Shown here: positions 23,602-35,097 of the stretch, piece by piece
Position numbering within the stretch: the first letter of the stretch is position 1
Layout of the letters: the number at the start of each line of letters is the position of its first letter
Assembly: GCA_963576565.1 (NCBI GenBank)
Contig: OY755045.1
Span: 1,983,477 to 2,047,476 of the forward strand
Reading direction: 5' to 3'
Origin: Aspidapion aeneum
Lineage: Eukaryota; Arthropoda; Insecta; Coleoptera; Brentidae
Length of the DNA stretch: 64,000 nucleotides
Program-made: the position numbers and the translations under genes
Notes under the pieces: model-generated
Seen by the model: only the letters and a program-made list of their open reading frames with translations
What the model was told of the DNA's origin: nothing
The model's database searches: none

Positions 23602-24410
23602 AAGGCGGGTGGAGAGAAAAGAGAGAGAGGGAGGGGGAAACTAGTCAAATAATTGTTAAAGGAGAAGAAACGAAAAGTCCTGCTTACTTCACAAATATTT
23701 TATTGTCTAACCACGACGCGTTTCGGTTTTTTTAAAAAACCATTATCAAGTGGTCTGGTCTGTAAGAATAATGAAAAAATATAATTAAATTATAATATTT
23801 AAAATAAGATATGCTAAAAAATACTTACAGACAGTTAAGAATCATGTTTGAAAGAAATGAAAAACTGGAACACACAAAAATAAAAAATTAAAAAACATTT
23901 AAAACAGTCTAAAACAACATACAGATTAAAAATCAGTCAAACGGACATAAACACGTAATTTTTATAAAATACAATTAATTGACAAAGAAGATATAGGTTA
24001 AAATAATAAATAATAAATAATATAAACAAAACCCAGATATCCGAAACAAGTACAAAGCGACATCTAACATAAAATAAATAATGTAATAAATGAACAGAAA
24101 CAATTTAAAATTGACAAAATCAATAAATAAAAGCAGACAAAGAAATCTTATTTGAAATTGTTTAAAACTTTAGCTACCTCTTTGAAGTGGGCGTTAGTAG
24201 TGGTTTCATTTAAACTAACTGACGATTGACCAATTTCGAGTTTAGCAATCTCAAAATTTTCCAAAAAATTCAATTTTCTGCCTTTTTGTAGCAAGCCCAG
24301 TAGCAATTTAACGATCTCTTTTTTGTCAAAATCGGTTCAGCCGTTTAACCTCTATCGTGACACAAACATCCCCCTTCCTTTCGCCGTGCTGCAATTGGGT
24401 AATTAAAATT
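23602..24410. repeat. repeat debris with a Penelope-type stem motif
   Basis: About 23712-23755 holds the inverted motif CACTTGATAATGG...CCGAAACGCG, related to the motif flanking the Penelope-like fragment at 30485. About 24330-24408 has GGTTCAGCCGTTTAACC and GCCGTGCTGCAATTGGG, shared with 17050-17160 and 43613-44160. No gene. Confidence 0.55.
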
Positions 24411-24663
24411 TTTACTACCCTATCTATCTGTCCCTCTGTAATTTCTAATTTTATCATGTCTGTTTTCGTGAAATTCTAGAAATTGAAAATTTAACAGGAT
24501 GCCTAACGCAACCTATTTGATGTCTGTCTGTCTGTCTAATTTAAACTGAACAATAGAAAATCAAAAATTAATGAACGGGAATACGCATAACTGATATTCA
24601 ATAGCTGAGTTCATTTATTTGTTACAAAGTAGAATGTTCAAAGCTCCATGTATTATGAGCTGA

Positions 24664-26110
24664 GTGTAACAAAACGGGATCTGAAAATAAAAAAAATGAT
24701 ATTTTTGATATTATATTGTTTATGACATTAATATGTTTTTCAATATTTTTAATTTAATATTTGCAGTGGCGCACCCAGGAATATGTCTTAGGGGGGGGCC
24801 GAGGGCTCTTGGGGGGGGGGCCGAAGCCTTATGATGTGGAATATTAAGCTGTTTTTTGTGTTTTTTTCTGAAATATTTCAAAAATATGCAAAAAAATCTT
24901 GGGGGGGGCCGGGCCCCGGGGCCCCCCTGGGTGCGGCCATGATATTTTTGTCGACATCAACAAGCATTAATTACATGCAAGACTAGGTTAAGACAAGTAA
25001 AATTTATGGCTCGACTTGTTTTTATGCAAATTTTCAGGATCGCCATATTTAAAAAAAAAATTCATTCGGCTAATCTTTTGAGCCACTAACATCAAAATAA
25101 TTCATATTTTGTAACTAGAAATAAATTTACCAAACTATTTTCAATTTTTAAGAAACACACTGTAACGGTTTTCTAAGTCGACGCATCTCGGGCTTACGCT
25201 GTTGTTTTGTCTCTTTGTCTGGAGCGTTTAAAGCACATTCTATCTCTTTTCCTGCGAAGCACCTTAGCATTAAGATTTTAAATGAATCAACAGCAAGCTA
25301 TTAGTTTCTAAAAAGCAGGATGGTTTTCGCTGAGACAAGAAAATCCTTAGAGAGCATTCTTAAGTGGATTTCCGTACGTTTCACTTCGCTTCATTTAGGA
25401 GGGTTTTTTTAACTGGGAAAATGTTACATCTGTCCATTTACTATTTTAACTTTGTTTAAAACCATTATTTTTGTTAATAATAATTAATTTTAAATCTTTT
25501 AATTATTACTGTTTCCAGTGTTTTGCTTGCTTGCTTCTGGTTTTTTAACATCAAATTCAAACCTTTTGTTACCCTAAAATCGGCATTTTTAATCAATATA
25601 AAATCCCAAACCTAAAGAGTATTATTATGTAAATTAAACAGCAAATTGAATAATTTTATTCAATCAACGTTTAAAAAGTTGTTAAATAAATATATATTCA
25701 CAATACACAGAAATGTTCCTAAGTTCTAAAAGTTTAAAGCTTTTAAAATACTTGCAAAATAGCAAACAAGTTTATAAACAACAAAATTAAATATATGTTA
25801 AGAAGTGAACATGTAAAGTTTCAAAGAATAAAACTGTAGAAATATGTAGGATTTTCCTACATTGTTCATGTAATTGAGCCTCCAAATTCCCTTTCGAGAC
25901 AGTAGCACTGTCAAAGAGTCACCTGCTACAGTTTTTTACAACAAGCATTAATTGAATAAAATGTATGGCAACCCAGCGACTTGTTTTTAGACATGATTTT
26001 CAGGATCACTTTATTTTTATAAGAGTTGTATAAATTTTTTTAAAAATAATGTTTAATTAAATATTTATAAAAACTTATAAATGGCAAAAATACCATTTAT
26101 TTTCACATCC
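24664..26110. repeat. rearranged copy of the TGTAACAAAACGGGAT foldback family
   Basis: It opens with TGTAACAAAACGGGATCTGA and contains GCAAGACTAGGTTAAGA and GAGCCACTAACATCAAAATA, all found in the arms of the element at 47623. A hAT MITE is inserted near 24764. Near 25960-26100 direct and inverted pieces of the arm are joined, so the copy has been rearranged. Confidence 0.65.
24764..24941. mobile_element. hAT-type MITE, short form
   Basis: The ends are CAGTGGCGCACCCAGG and CTGGGTGCGGCCATG (inverted, one mismatch) with G-runs inside; 178 bp. The flanks AATATTTG and ATATTTTT may be a decayed duplication. Confidence 0.75.
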
Positions 26111-27851
26111 AGCTTTGTTCAAAGGTCGCACGCTTGAGCGTAACATTAATAAAAAAAGTGTGGATTTGTTTAACTTTAATTTAAATATGTATTAACTCAA
26201 ACTTGGTAGTGAGGTAAATTACCAAAAAAAAACAAAAATTAATACTGGGATAGACAGTAAACCCGCAAAAAATGCTTTGTTTAATTATTTAATTTTATTA
26301 TTAATTTATTAATTAATAACAAACGAACGCACCTGTCAAAAAATAAACACTGGAGACGAATTTTCGTGCAAAAAGTTTCGAAACAGTGGTTCAATAAATA
26401 CGTCATTTAAAAAACAATTAAATTAATTAATAGAAAAATTAGAATATAATATCGATTTTTCAGCAAACGTCAAAAAAGGTGTCATTTTAGCAATAGTTTC
26501 AAAACCAAGGTCGTCATTTGGAATGCCACGATTTGATTAGAGCCCTTGGTTTTCATGTGTTTTTAAGTATTTTTTATCTTCGATGCTTTATTTTTTAAAT
26601 TTGGGTGATTCTACCAAAACTGGGCTATATGGATATCATTTTTGGTCATTGCCTTTAAATAACAGTACAGCACAGTAAATAATTTTGTTTTGTTAAATTT
26701 ATGTAACTAATTAGGTGTAGGCTAAGAGACATTTATTTTCCCAAATTTTAGGAATTATTGCATAAAAATGCCAGAGGAATAAGGACCAGAGGAATGAGTT
26801 TTTTAATGGTTTTCCAATTTAAATCAAAATCTATTTAGACTACTTAACTTAAGTTTTATATAAACAAAGTTCCTATAATTATAATTTTAAAACAATCAAC
26901 AAAAAAATTATACTATTGATATCAGTCAAATATTTACTTACCAGAGGAATGATAATTGAAGCGTTCCTTTTTGATTTCTCCGAAAAAAACTAATTTTCCG
27001 GCGAAAATAAAAAGATCTATAACTTAAACCAAACTAAAGTTGACATTATCTATCAAAACTTGTCATCCTCACAAGTAAATTAGATATCCAGGGCCGTCTC
27101 TTTCTCTAGAAATTAACCGGTGGTATTCACAAATATTGTGTTATTAAAAATGGAGCACGTTTAAAATTGTAAAATTTTCCGGGAAGATGTAAATTCGGAT
27201 TTTCAAAAATATGACTGCAAACTTAAGTTTTATCAATTTTTTGATAAATAGTTATGACTTGGTTAAATATTATTTATTAGGATATTTTTTTAATCTGAGT
27301 TTTTAATATTTGGTTTGGGACTACACCAGAGGAATGAGGTATTTGCTTTGTAATAAAAAAAATTATAAACTTAAAACTTATAAAAAAATTTTTATACATT
27401 AAACTTAAATGCTCCATAAAGAAAACATTTCGTTTTAAATCTTATAACTAAAACTATGCTTCATTTGCAGTCTGTGTTTGAAAAATATGCATTCCCACTC
27501 CACAGCACCATTTTTGTAGAATCATCCATTTGTGACTATATTTATTTAAAACCCGTAAATACTTGTTCTAGTTTACTTATACTTTCTACTTGTAGTTATT
27601 TTAACGGACTAAAAGCTTCCTAAAACATTTTGCCTTTAAGATATTTGGTATAAGAAATGTTTATTAGTTGATGCAATTTAAGAATATTGTTATTCGAGAC
27701 ACTTTAAAAAAAAATACTAAAACATATTTACATTTAAATCAGTAAACGAAAACAAAAAACTTGAAGATTTCCTACTATATTAAATGCTTTTCATTTAAAT
27801 GGGCACTCGGGTGACGTCATTTCCCGCTTCAACATCTGGCTCTGATTGGCC
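26111..27851. other. AT-rich stretch, no gene seen
   Basis: No open frame of interest and no conserved block. CAGAGGAATGA recurs at about 26791, 26943 and 27325 without an obvious wider repeat. Treated as intron. Confidence 0.5.
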
Positions 27852-28862
27852 AGAAAGTTACCAGGTAACCTATTCTCAATAGACCTTGTTTCAAAACGAG
27901 GTTTTACCTCGTTTCAAAACATGACATAGCTTACGTCAATTGGCTAACTTCAAAGGCGTCCACAAAGGCTACGTCACGTTTCGTCAAAAATGAAATGGTG
28001 GTGCATGTTTTGTTTTTATTTATTGAATTGTGTGTTCACTGATTTATGAGAAGTGATGGAGCATGTAGTATTTGAAAGAATTATAAGAAGAAACGGAATT
28101 AACCTTTAAAACAAGGATATTCTTTGTCAGGTCAAAAACACGATAGCAACGAACAAAGTAATGACGTCACCAAACATTGATGACGTATTTATTGAACCAT
28201 TGTTTCAAAACATTTTACACGAGAATTCTTCTTGGGCATAGACACTAAAAGCCTTTTTCCTCGAGGTTACTAATCACTCATTTAATTTACTCGAAATGAC
28301 GTCACGGTTACTCGGAGTAACCGCTGTATGACGTCAGACAGTCAGCTGTAGATGACATTTCCAATTGTTTGTTTTTGTTTTTACTAGCAATTTCCGAAAT
28401 GCAGAAAATAATTCATTGTTTCCACCAATGCATGCCCACCCCGATTCAAAAAACGTATCACGGGCTATGGAGTTGCACCAGTTTTAAATGCAGCGTTACC
28501 TGATGCGTTTTTTAATCGGGGTGGAAACAGGGTGCTCCTTTGGTATTCTGTGGTAAGGCCGCAGTACCACAGAACACCGAAGGCAGTATATTTTAAGACT
28601 AGTTGCAGTTGAATTGATATAGTACCAACTTCAAGGGATGTGCTTCATTTTCTACCGTTACCAAACATAATTCGTTGTTAATATATATATTGAAATCAAG
28701 CATTTTGAAAAAAAACAAAAAAAAACGATCTTAACCTCAAAATATTTCAGCAACCACATCTGCTAGGCTGGTAACAATGTGTGGTTACTCGTGACCTCAT
28801 AATTAGTGTTATTCAGCGAAGAAAAACAAAAAACGAGTAACCAGGTTACCTGGTAACTTTGA
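27852..28862. repeat. probable foldback element with nested hairpins
   Basis: AAAGTTACCAGGTAACCT at 27852 is inverted at about 28845-28862. Inside are a palindrome with CAAAACGAGGTTTTACCTCG near 27894, paired arms CCACCCCGATT (about 28437) and AATCGGGGTGG (about 28514), and a hairpin at about 28537-28585 (CCTTTGGTATTCTGTGGTA and inverse). No coding frame. Confidence 0.55.
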
Positions 28863-30484
28863 AACAGCAAAATATGCTTTGTTTAATTCTGTTCCCTTGA
28901 AATGATTTATCATATCCTACAAGGTGAAGAATCGGGCACCAGACCTAACACACGAACTCACCTAATATTGATTTTGCTGTCACGATCAAGTAGTGAATTA
29001 ATATGTAGGTTAGGAAGTTTGGGAGGTGATTGACTGACGAGTTAAGCATATTTACAGATCGTTCAATATAACACAGCTACACAGCTTATGGGACTAATCC
29101 ATGTTTGATGACTAATTGCGCCAAAAACAGACAATGTGGGTTTGCCGTCATCAGCCGCGAAATACTGACCTTATAGCAACGACTTTTTATTAGCCATATC
29201 TTGTTTCACTGCGAGAAAGATCTACTTGGAAATAATAGAAAAAAAATTAAACCAAATAGAATATCAGTATAAAATACTCTGCCAATATATGGGCCCCTAA
29301 GCTCACACTAGGTACTATAGTTATAGTGTACGTGTGAGCTAATATAACTAAAAACTGAAATATATTTTATTCAACTCCGGACTAAATTACCTTTTGTTTG
29401 ATACCACACAAGCCATGTTTTGACTTAAACTCAAATTTTTGCTCCCTTAAAAAAACAAAAACTAAAATGTATTTTGTTAAACTCCGTACTCAATTACCTT
29501 TCGTTTGATATCACACACGCCATATTTTCACTTAAACTCTAATTTTTAAAATATACCCCCACCCTTTTTTTAAAATAAATTAAAATGTATTTTGTTTAAC
29601 AGCAGACTCAATTACCTTTCGTTTGATATCACACACGCCATATTTTCACATAAACTCTAATTTTGAAATCTACCCCCACCCTTTTATTTGGTTTGTGTTC
29701 GGTGGATTTTGTTCATTTTTAAATGGGACCATCTCGAGCCAAGACCCAGCCTAGGTACCAAATTTCATTAAAATCGGCCAACCGGTTTTTAAGTTATGCG
29801 CGTTGGTCGTTACAGACAGACAGACAGACATACAGACAGACAGACGGCGCAACAAAAAAGTTTCAAAATCATCTGAAACGCAAAGATATATAAAAAATTT
29901 TGAAATCGGAGCAACTTTTTTTTTCTCGAAAACATTAGGATTACCATAGCTCACACTACTATAGTATAATATATGTGTGAGCTAATAAAAGACAAATAAA
30001 GTACACACAACTCAGGTTGATAATCTATTTGACCGATTTTCTTCATTATTTTAATTATTATGTATAGAATAATGTGACAATTTTAGCCTTGACGATAAAT
30101 AGTATATTATCTAACAAGGGATAAAAGTAAAACTATTCATCCTCAGGAAAAAACTTTGCTGCATTTGTGAGTGAAAATTACAAAAGGTATCAAAATGCGG
30201 CTAAATTTTTAAAAAATTTAAAAAAGGGCAAAAATTTTGCCTTCCCTAAATGTTATTCACCTCCCTCCCTTTCCTCCCTTTATATGCATGCCACAAAAAA
30301 GTTTTATTTAAAAAAGTTAAAATTAAACTTTTCTTATTTAAAACACATTTTGTATTTAATTAGTAATAGTCGTAGTGGGGGGGTTGACCCGCAGGTCTGA
30401 CAAGTAGGCCAGAGTAGGCCCTTTTTGCCATGCCCCAAGTCTGTCCCTTATTTGTTTGAAACTCGTAGACAATGATTGTGTAGA
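28863..30484. repeat. three tandem units and a conserved GACA-rich repeat segment
   Basis: 29350-29690 holds three diverged units of about 110-120 bp, each with AATTACCTTTCGTTTGATA or close. 29700-29950 carries AAATTTCATTAAAATCGGCC followed by a (CAGA)n tract at 29815-29845. Its minus-strand frame (LSVCMSVCLSV...) is a repeat frame, not a gene. TAGCTCACACTA and inverted forms near 29300 and 29950 bracket the block. Confidence 0.6.
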
Positions 30485-31208
30485 AATAAAATTTCGGACT
30501 TCCATTATCTTTATTTATTTTAAAACACGACGTTTCGGTTAGTAAGTATCTCTAACCGTTATCAAGTGTAAACTAAACAATCTAGTCTTTAGGCTACTAC
30601 TTATACTACTTGGTGTGCAGTCAGGTGTGTATATAATATAGAAACAGTATTTTCTTCGGGAAATACGATAAGAAGTTTTGTAACTAAAACAAAACCAGAA
30701 AATCCCTCAAATAATAAGGAATGTATCTACCAAATCCCGTGTGAGTGTGGTAAATCATATGTAGGTGAAACGAAACGCCCTCTTCAGGTTAGAGTAAATG
30801 AACATCTAAAAAGTACCCAATTAGGGGATATTGAAAAATCCGGTTTAGCAGATCATGCATGGTCAAATGATCACAGGATTCAGTGGTCAGAAGCTAAAGT
30901 TTTACATAAGGAGTCGCATTGGCGAAAACGAAAGTTTATTGAAGCTGCGTTTATAATGCAGAATAAAGAAGTTTTCAGTCAACCAAGCACGGACATACCA
31001 AACATATGGAAACCACTCCTTAAGGAAAACAGGCGTCTTAGGATTAAAAAAGGGGGCGGGCCGTCACACCTGACTGCACACCAAGTAGTATAAGTAGTAG
31101 CCTAAAGACTAGATTGTTTAGTTTACACTTGATAACGGTTAGAGATACTTACTAACCGAAACGTCGTGTTTTAAAATAAATAAAGACAATGGAAGTCCGA
31201 AATTTTAT
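30485..31208 (+). mobile_element. Penelope-like element fragment between 144-bp inverted arms
   Basis: Bases 30485-30628 and 31065-31208 are near-perfect inverted arms, with AATTTCGGACTTCCAT at the outer and CAGTCAGGTGTG at the inner edge. Both arms contain ACTTGATAACGGTTAG...CTAACCGAAACGTCG, a hammerhead-like stem arrangement seen in Penelope-like elements. The sequence between and into the right arm codes for a GIY-YIG endonuclease domain (next entry). The reverse transcriptase is absent, so this is a 3' fragment. Confidence 0.82.
30638..31093 (+). pseudogene. GIY-YIG endonuclease domain of a Penelope-like element
   Basis: An open frame with no obvious ATG at its 5' end runs about 151 codons to TAA at 31091-31093. 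It reads KECIYQIPCECGKSYVGETK, then RPLQVRVNEHL, DHAWSNDHRIQW and SHWRKRKFIEAAFI. The YQIPC...C.KSYVGET block is the GIY-YIG core with its Cys pair, followed by the conserved Arg and the Glu helix, as in the endonuclease at the C-terminus of Penelope-like retroelements. Without the RT part it is a truncated remnant. The C-terminal residues (SHLTAHQVV) are encoded inside the right palindrome arm. Confidence 0.85.
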
Positions 31209-32113
31209 CTCTGTCCCTTATATTTAATTAAATTTTACTCGTTTTCTCTGATTTTAAAAATATATAATGTATAGGTTGAGATGAATATGCACTTACACAC
31301 CTAGTTAATTTTTTTTATTGAATTTTTCTAAACTTCATACAAGTATTGACAAATTCAAATGCATAGGTACCTCAGAAAACATTTACCATGGGATAGCCTG
31401 TTATACATTTTTGAATTCAGAAAGAAACAGTGTATTCTTGCTCGTATTTAGTTTTCTTAAAATGCATGAATTAAAACAGCTTTTTGTTTGTGAATTAATT
31501 GAAAAATACTGTTTTATAATTTTTAACATCAGATTTTTTTTTATTTTATTTTTAAAATAAATTTGATTATACTGTAGTTATCAGACTTTTATGTCTTATT
31601 ACGATAAATAATAAATAAATGATGACGACGTAAAAATATTTTTGCTCAAAATCCATCAATGCTAATGACTTTTTTGACAATTAAAAATCAAGGCAAGATA
31701 TTTACAAAAAACTGTATTCATTCATTTATACTAGAATTATGCTTTAAAGTGATAAGCAATATTGATTTAATCATTGACTTCTATACCATTTAATACTTTT
31801 TTCTGATTTATTGCGGAGCTTTCATCTTTATCAATGAGGCAAAATGCATTTTCGGCCTATTCATCCAAAACATCAAAAGTGCTTTCGAAACACAATTCAA
31901 CACTCAAAATGAAATTGGGTTAGTTACGGCACAATCAAATCAACTCCCTCTCGCGTTCGCTGTTTTCAAGTGGTTATGTTTCTCTATCAAAAAAACTCTT
32001 GCGTTTCGGGCCTTACAAAAAAAAACAAGAATATCCTATGAAAGAGCCTTATCTTTCCAAATCAAAAATATCTTTTGTACGAACATTTTTCAATATAAAC
32101 TCAAAGTTTAATA
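31209..32113. other. AT-rich stretch, no gene seen
   Basis: The frames at 31318-31560 and 31999-32187 are short and show no domain; the latter runs into a transposon end. Treated as intron. Confidence 0.5.
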
Positions 32114-32419
32114 AGGGAAGTCCGGGCAAAGTGAATACCTTAAGTTTTGTATGGATTTCAAAGAAAAGTTATTATAAAATAAACTAAAGTAACTATCTAA
32201 AATCAGTCCTTATTTATTTAGTTTTTAAAGTAGTAGATTTTTTTTCACTTTGCCCGGACCTCTGGGTAAAGTGGATACTACAGCTGGGCAAAGTGGATAA
32301 GATTAGGAAATGCTGCCAAGACACGTAAAATGTAATCCTATAAACTTGAAAACTTATATTATCTAAATATATAAGTAAATTCTTGAAGAAAACTAAACAA
32401 AAATATTTTTTTTAAATAT

Positions 32420-32698
32420 CTAATTGGAGCAATTATCACATATGTAATCTCCGCTCCCTTTAAATGCGGAACATTCTTCGTGACACCATTGATAACATAC
32501 AATACATCGAATCCAATCTTCAGTTGGATTGCCATCTTCTTCACTATAAATTTCACCACAAAAAATGCATGTAATATCGTTAAATTTTTCAACTTTCCTC
32601 TGCTTTTTAGCTTCCTTGTCATTTTTGGAGGGCTTGTTTTTAGTGTTCTTATTCTCTTTGCCAGTTTTTTGCGAAATCGTCGTAGAGTTGTTATACAA
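32420..32698 (-). pseudogene. PHD-type zinc finger C-terminus of the pogo-like transposase
   Basis: The minus-strand frame has a Lys/Asn-rich lead, then DITCIFCGEIYSEE, WIRCIVCYQWCHEECSAF and YICDNCSN. The Cys4-His-Cys3 spacing (CIFC, CIVC, WCHEEC, CDNC) is that of the PHD-like finger found at the C-terminus of many arthropod pogo-class transposases. It follows the HTH directly, so about 250-300 residues of DDE domain have been lost. Confidence 0.8.
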
Positions 32699-32756
32699 TT
32701 TCTTAGTGACTTTCTTAACTTTGTTTTTTTCAAATCTTTCATTTTGTTCTTCTTTT

Positions 32757-32934
32757 ATTGGTGTACTTGTGGAGACGCAGTGCCACTTTTTAGGTGCCTA
32801 TATAAAGTTGCATATGGTAACACATACTTTTTGGCTGTTCCTTTAATCGATTCGCCACTTTTGCAAAAATCTATGGCTGTTTGCATCACATCTTTACTCC
32901 AGGTGCATTGTTTTGTCCTTCTTTTGTTGACCAT
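32757..32934 (-). pseudogene. pogo-type transposase N-terminus (psq helix-turn-helix)
   Basis: The minus strand from ATG at 32934-32932 reads MVNKRRTKQCTWSKDVMQTA, then FCKSGESIKGTAKKYVLPYA and TLYRHLKSGTASPQVHQ before a stop at 32757. W...M..A....G.S...A...Y.(V)P..TL.RHL is the psq-type HTH that starts pogo/Tigger transposases and binds the element ends. A frame break follows. Confidence 0.8.
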
Positions 32935-33446
32935 CTATAACAAAATGTTTCTGTTATTAAAGTTAACGTAAAATATTAAAACGGCCGGGCAAAGAGAATA
33001 TGGTATTCACTTTGCCCTATTCACTTTGCCCGACGTAACCATTTTCGAGGTTATATTGTTTTTTAAAAAAAATAGCCACTTCAATCCAAATTATATATAC
33101 GGAAAGTAGAGCTACTTAAGTATAGATTAGAACTGTAAAAAACCTAAAATTGCCAATTAAATAGCGCTATGATTATTTGCGAAAAACTTACCTTGTGAAA
33201 TCAATATATTTTACGGAATAACACACTTTAACGTTTTACACAAGCTACGTGGCGTGATAGCTTAAGCAAATGTTTGCCTGGAACTGAGATGCGGTGGGTG
33301 AGCTTAGTTGTTAATACGCAACAAACCGTGAGCTCATCATTTGGTAGCTATAAGGAGAATTCGCTTTGCCCGGAGTATTCACTTTGCCCGGACATCCCCT
33401 ACTACTACTATGGCGCTTTAGAACGTTTTTCTACGTTGCCCGACGC

Positions 33447-34248
33447 CTATTCTTCACATCCTTCGATCCTGACAATCATCTTCTGTCAGATTTTTTTGAC
33501 TCATTGATCTTTGGATAGACTGTTGCCATTCTAGTTTAGGACGCCCTCTTTTTCTGCGCCCTGTTGGTTGCCATTCTAGGACCTGCTTTGATAATCTTTC
33601 GTCGTTCATCGGTTGCCGTACCATATCAGTGATTTTATCCGTTATGCTTCCCTCGATTCTCAGTCTTTCTTTTATGATCTCATTTCTAATGTGATCTGTT
33701 CTAGATATTCTCATTCATCTTCTTATTGCATCTTTTTCGACACTTTCCATTTTTGTTTTGTATTTTTCTGTTACGCGACAAGTTTCTATTCCAAATAACA
33801 GCGTGCTTTGCATCATTGTTTCATTAAATTTTACATTCTTTTTTATCTCTCTGCTCCATAAAATACTGTTAAGACATCCAATAACCATTTTTGCTTTTAC
33901 TATTCCTTTTTCCAGTTCTTTACAGTCTGTTCCTGTCTTATCAAATGTGACACCCAAGTATACATACTCATTGCATGGAGATATTGTTTGTCCATTGTCT
34001 AGTTCTAACTCACTGGATTTGTTTCCAATCCATAAGTACTGTGTCTTGTCCACGTTCACTGCTAATCCCCACTTTTGGTATTTTTCCGTTAACTTTCTCA
34101 TCATGTACTCCATGTCTTCTTTATTATTAGCTACAATTATTTGGTCGTCAGCAAACTGTAGTGTGTACCTATATGGTAAATCGGTCGTTATCTTGTATTC
34201 CTATGCCGTGTACTTTACGTTTCCAGTTTTTTAGAGCTACTGCAACGT
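33447..34248 (-). pseudogene. RTE-like LINE, RT thumb and C-terminal end
   Basis: The minus-strand frame at 34113-33715 reads MEYMMRKLTEKYQKWGLAVN, YLWIGNKSSELELDNG, YVYLGVTFDKTGTDCKELEK and YKTKMESVEKDAIRR. After a frameshift at about 33715 it continues RISRTDHIRNEIIKERL and GRRKRGRPKLEWQQS. Same family as 17715-18690. A hAT MITE is inserted at its 5' side at 34249. Dead copy. Confidence 0.85.
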
Positions 34249-34444
34249 CAGTGGCGCACCCAGGAATATGTCTTAGGGGGGACCCGTGGCCTCGTGTGGG
34301 GGGGGGGGGGGGCGAAGCCTCATTATTTCGAATTTTAAGCTATTTTTTGTGTTTTTTTCTGAAATATGTCGAAATTATGTAAAAAAATCTAAGGCTTGGC
34401 TCGGTTCAGTTCGGTTCCGGCCCGGGCCCTGGGGTGCGCCCAGG
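34249..34444. mobile_element. hAT-type MITE inserted in the LINE
   Basis: The ends are CAGTGGCGCACCCAGG and GGGGTGCGCCCAGG inverted. TGCAACG flanks both sides (34241-34247 and 34445-34451). 196 bp. The frames over its G-runs are not genes. Confidence 0.8.
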
Positions 34445-34451
34445 TGCAACG

Positions 34452-34899
34452 GTAATGTCTCTTCTGTATACTTAAAATACCACAAAATAATTTTCAAATT
34501 TGCAAGCACAGTTGTAACTTAAGTAAAAGACTAAATAATTTTTTAGATAATGCGTATTTTATTTATTTATAAGGAAAAAGATACTAGAAATATCTAATAT
34601 CTAATCAAAGTATTTAAAAAAAGTTTTTAAAATATATTTTGCTAGTTATTGTAATAAAAATAAAATTACTATACTATGTACATATTATTATTTTAATACA
34701 TTTGATAAATTTTGTGTAAGCAATATGGAAAAAACTACAAGGTTACAGACGAGACAAAAAAAAACGGGACAGATGATAGAAGTTGACCTACACAACGAGT
34801 TTTTTTTCGATTTTTAAAAAAACTTATTGAATTGTTTGCAAAAAATACACTCAAAATTATGTTTTGACAGGTGGGAATCAAAAGTTATTTATTTTCTAG
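34452..34899. other. intron end before the shared pore/M3 exon
   Basis: AT-rich, no exon. TTATTTATTTTCTAG at 34885-34899 is the acceptor of the shared exon. Confidence 0.7.
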
Positions 34900-35097
34900 G
34901 CCACATCTACGCGCATAGTAGGCGGAATCTGGTGGTTTTTCACTCTAATCATCATCTCCTCGTACACAGCCAACTTGGCGGCATTTTTGACAGTTGAAAG
35001 AATGATCACACCAATCGAAAGCGCTCAAGATTTGGCAGATCAGACTGAGATATCGTATGGGACGTTGGAGGGAGGCAGTACCATGACATTTTTTAGG
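34900..35097 (+). CDS. kainate receptor shared exon: M3 and start of S2
   Basis: 66 codons, phase 0 at both ends, donor AGG|GTAAGT. It encodes [20 protein letters not shown], then SYTANLAAF (34960-34986), the near-invariant M3 gate motif of ionotropic glutamate receptors, followed by [16 protein letters not shown] and [14 protein letters not shown] of the S2 ligand-binding lobe; the GST lies in the glutamate-binding loop. The first residue continues NPK from either cassette A or B, so this is the convergence point of the alternative pore. Confidence 0.96.

Larger units (their letters stand above)
32114..33399 (-). mobile_element. pogo-like DNA transposon, internally deleted
   Basis: The element is 1286 bp with inverted ends sharing TCCGGGCAAAGTGAATAC and TA on both sides. 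The motif GGGCAAAGTG(A/G)ATA recurs several times inside, in both orientations (about 32265, 32283, 32985, 33005-33030, 33375). Two transposase pieces are on the minus strand, but the DDE catalytic core is missing. A lone related end is at about 44193-44210. Confidence 0.85.

Noticed and set aside
29751..29954. 67-codon minus-strand frame with LSVCMSVCLSV
   Set aside because: Comes from the (CAGA)n tract and a widespread repeat segment.
32480..32971. 163-codon plus-strand frame over the pogo element
   Set aside because: It is the antisense of the HTH and PHD coding strand and is rich in F/L from that.
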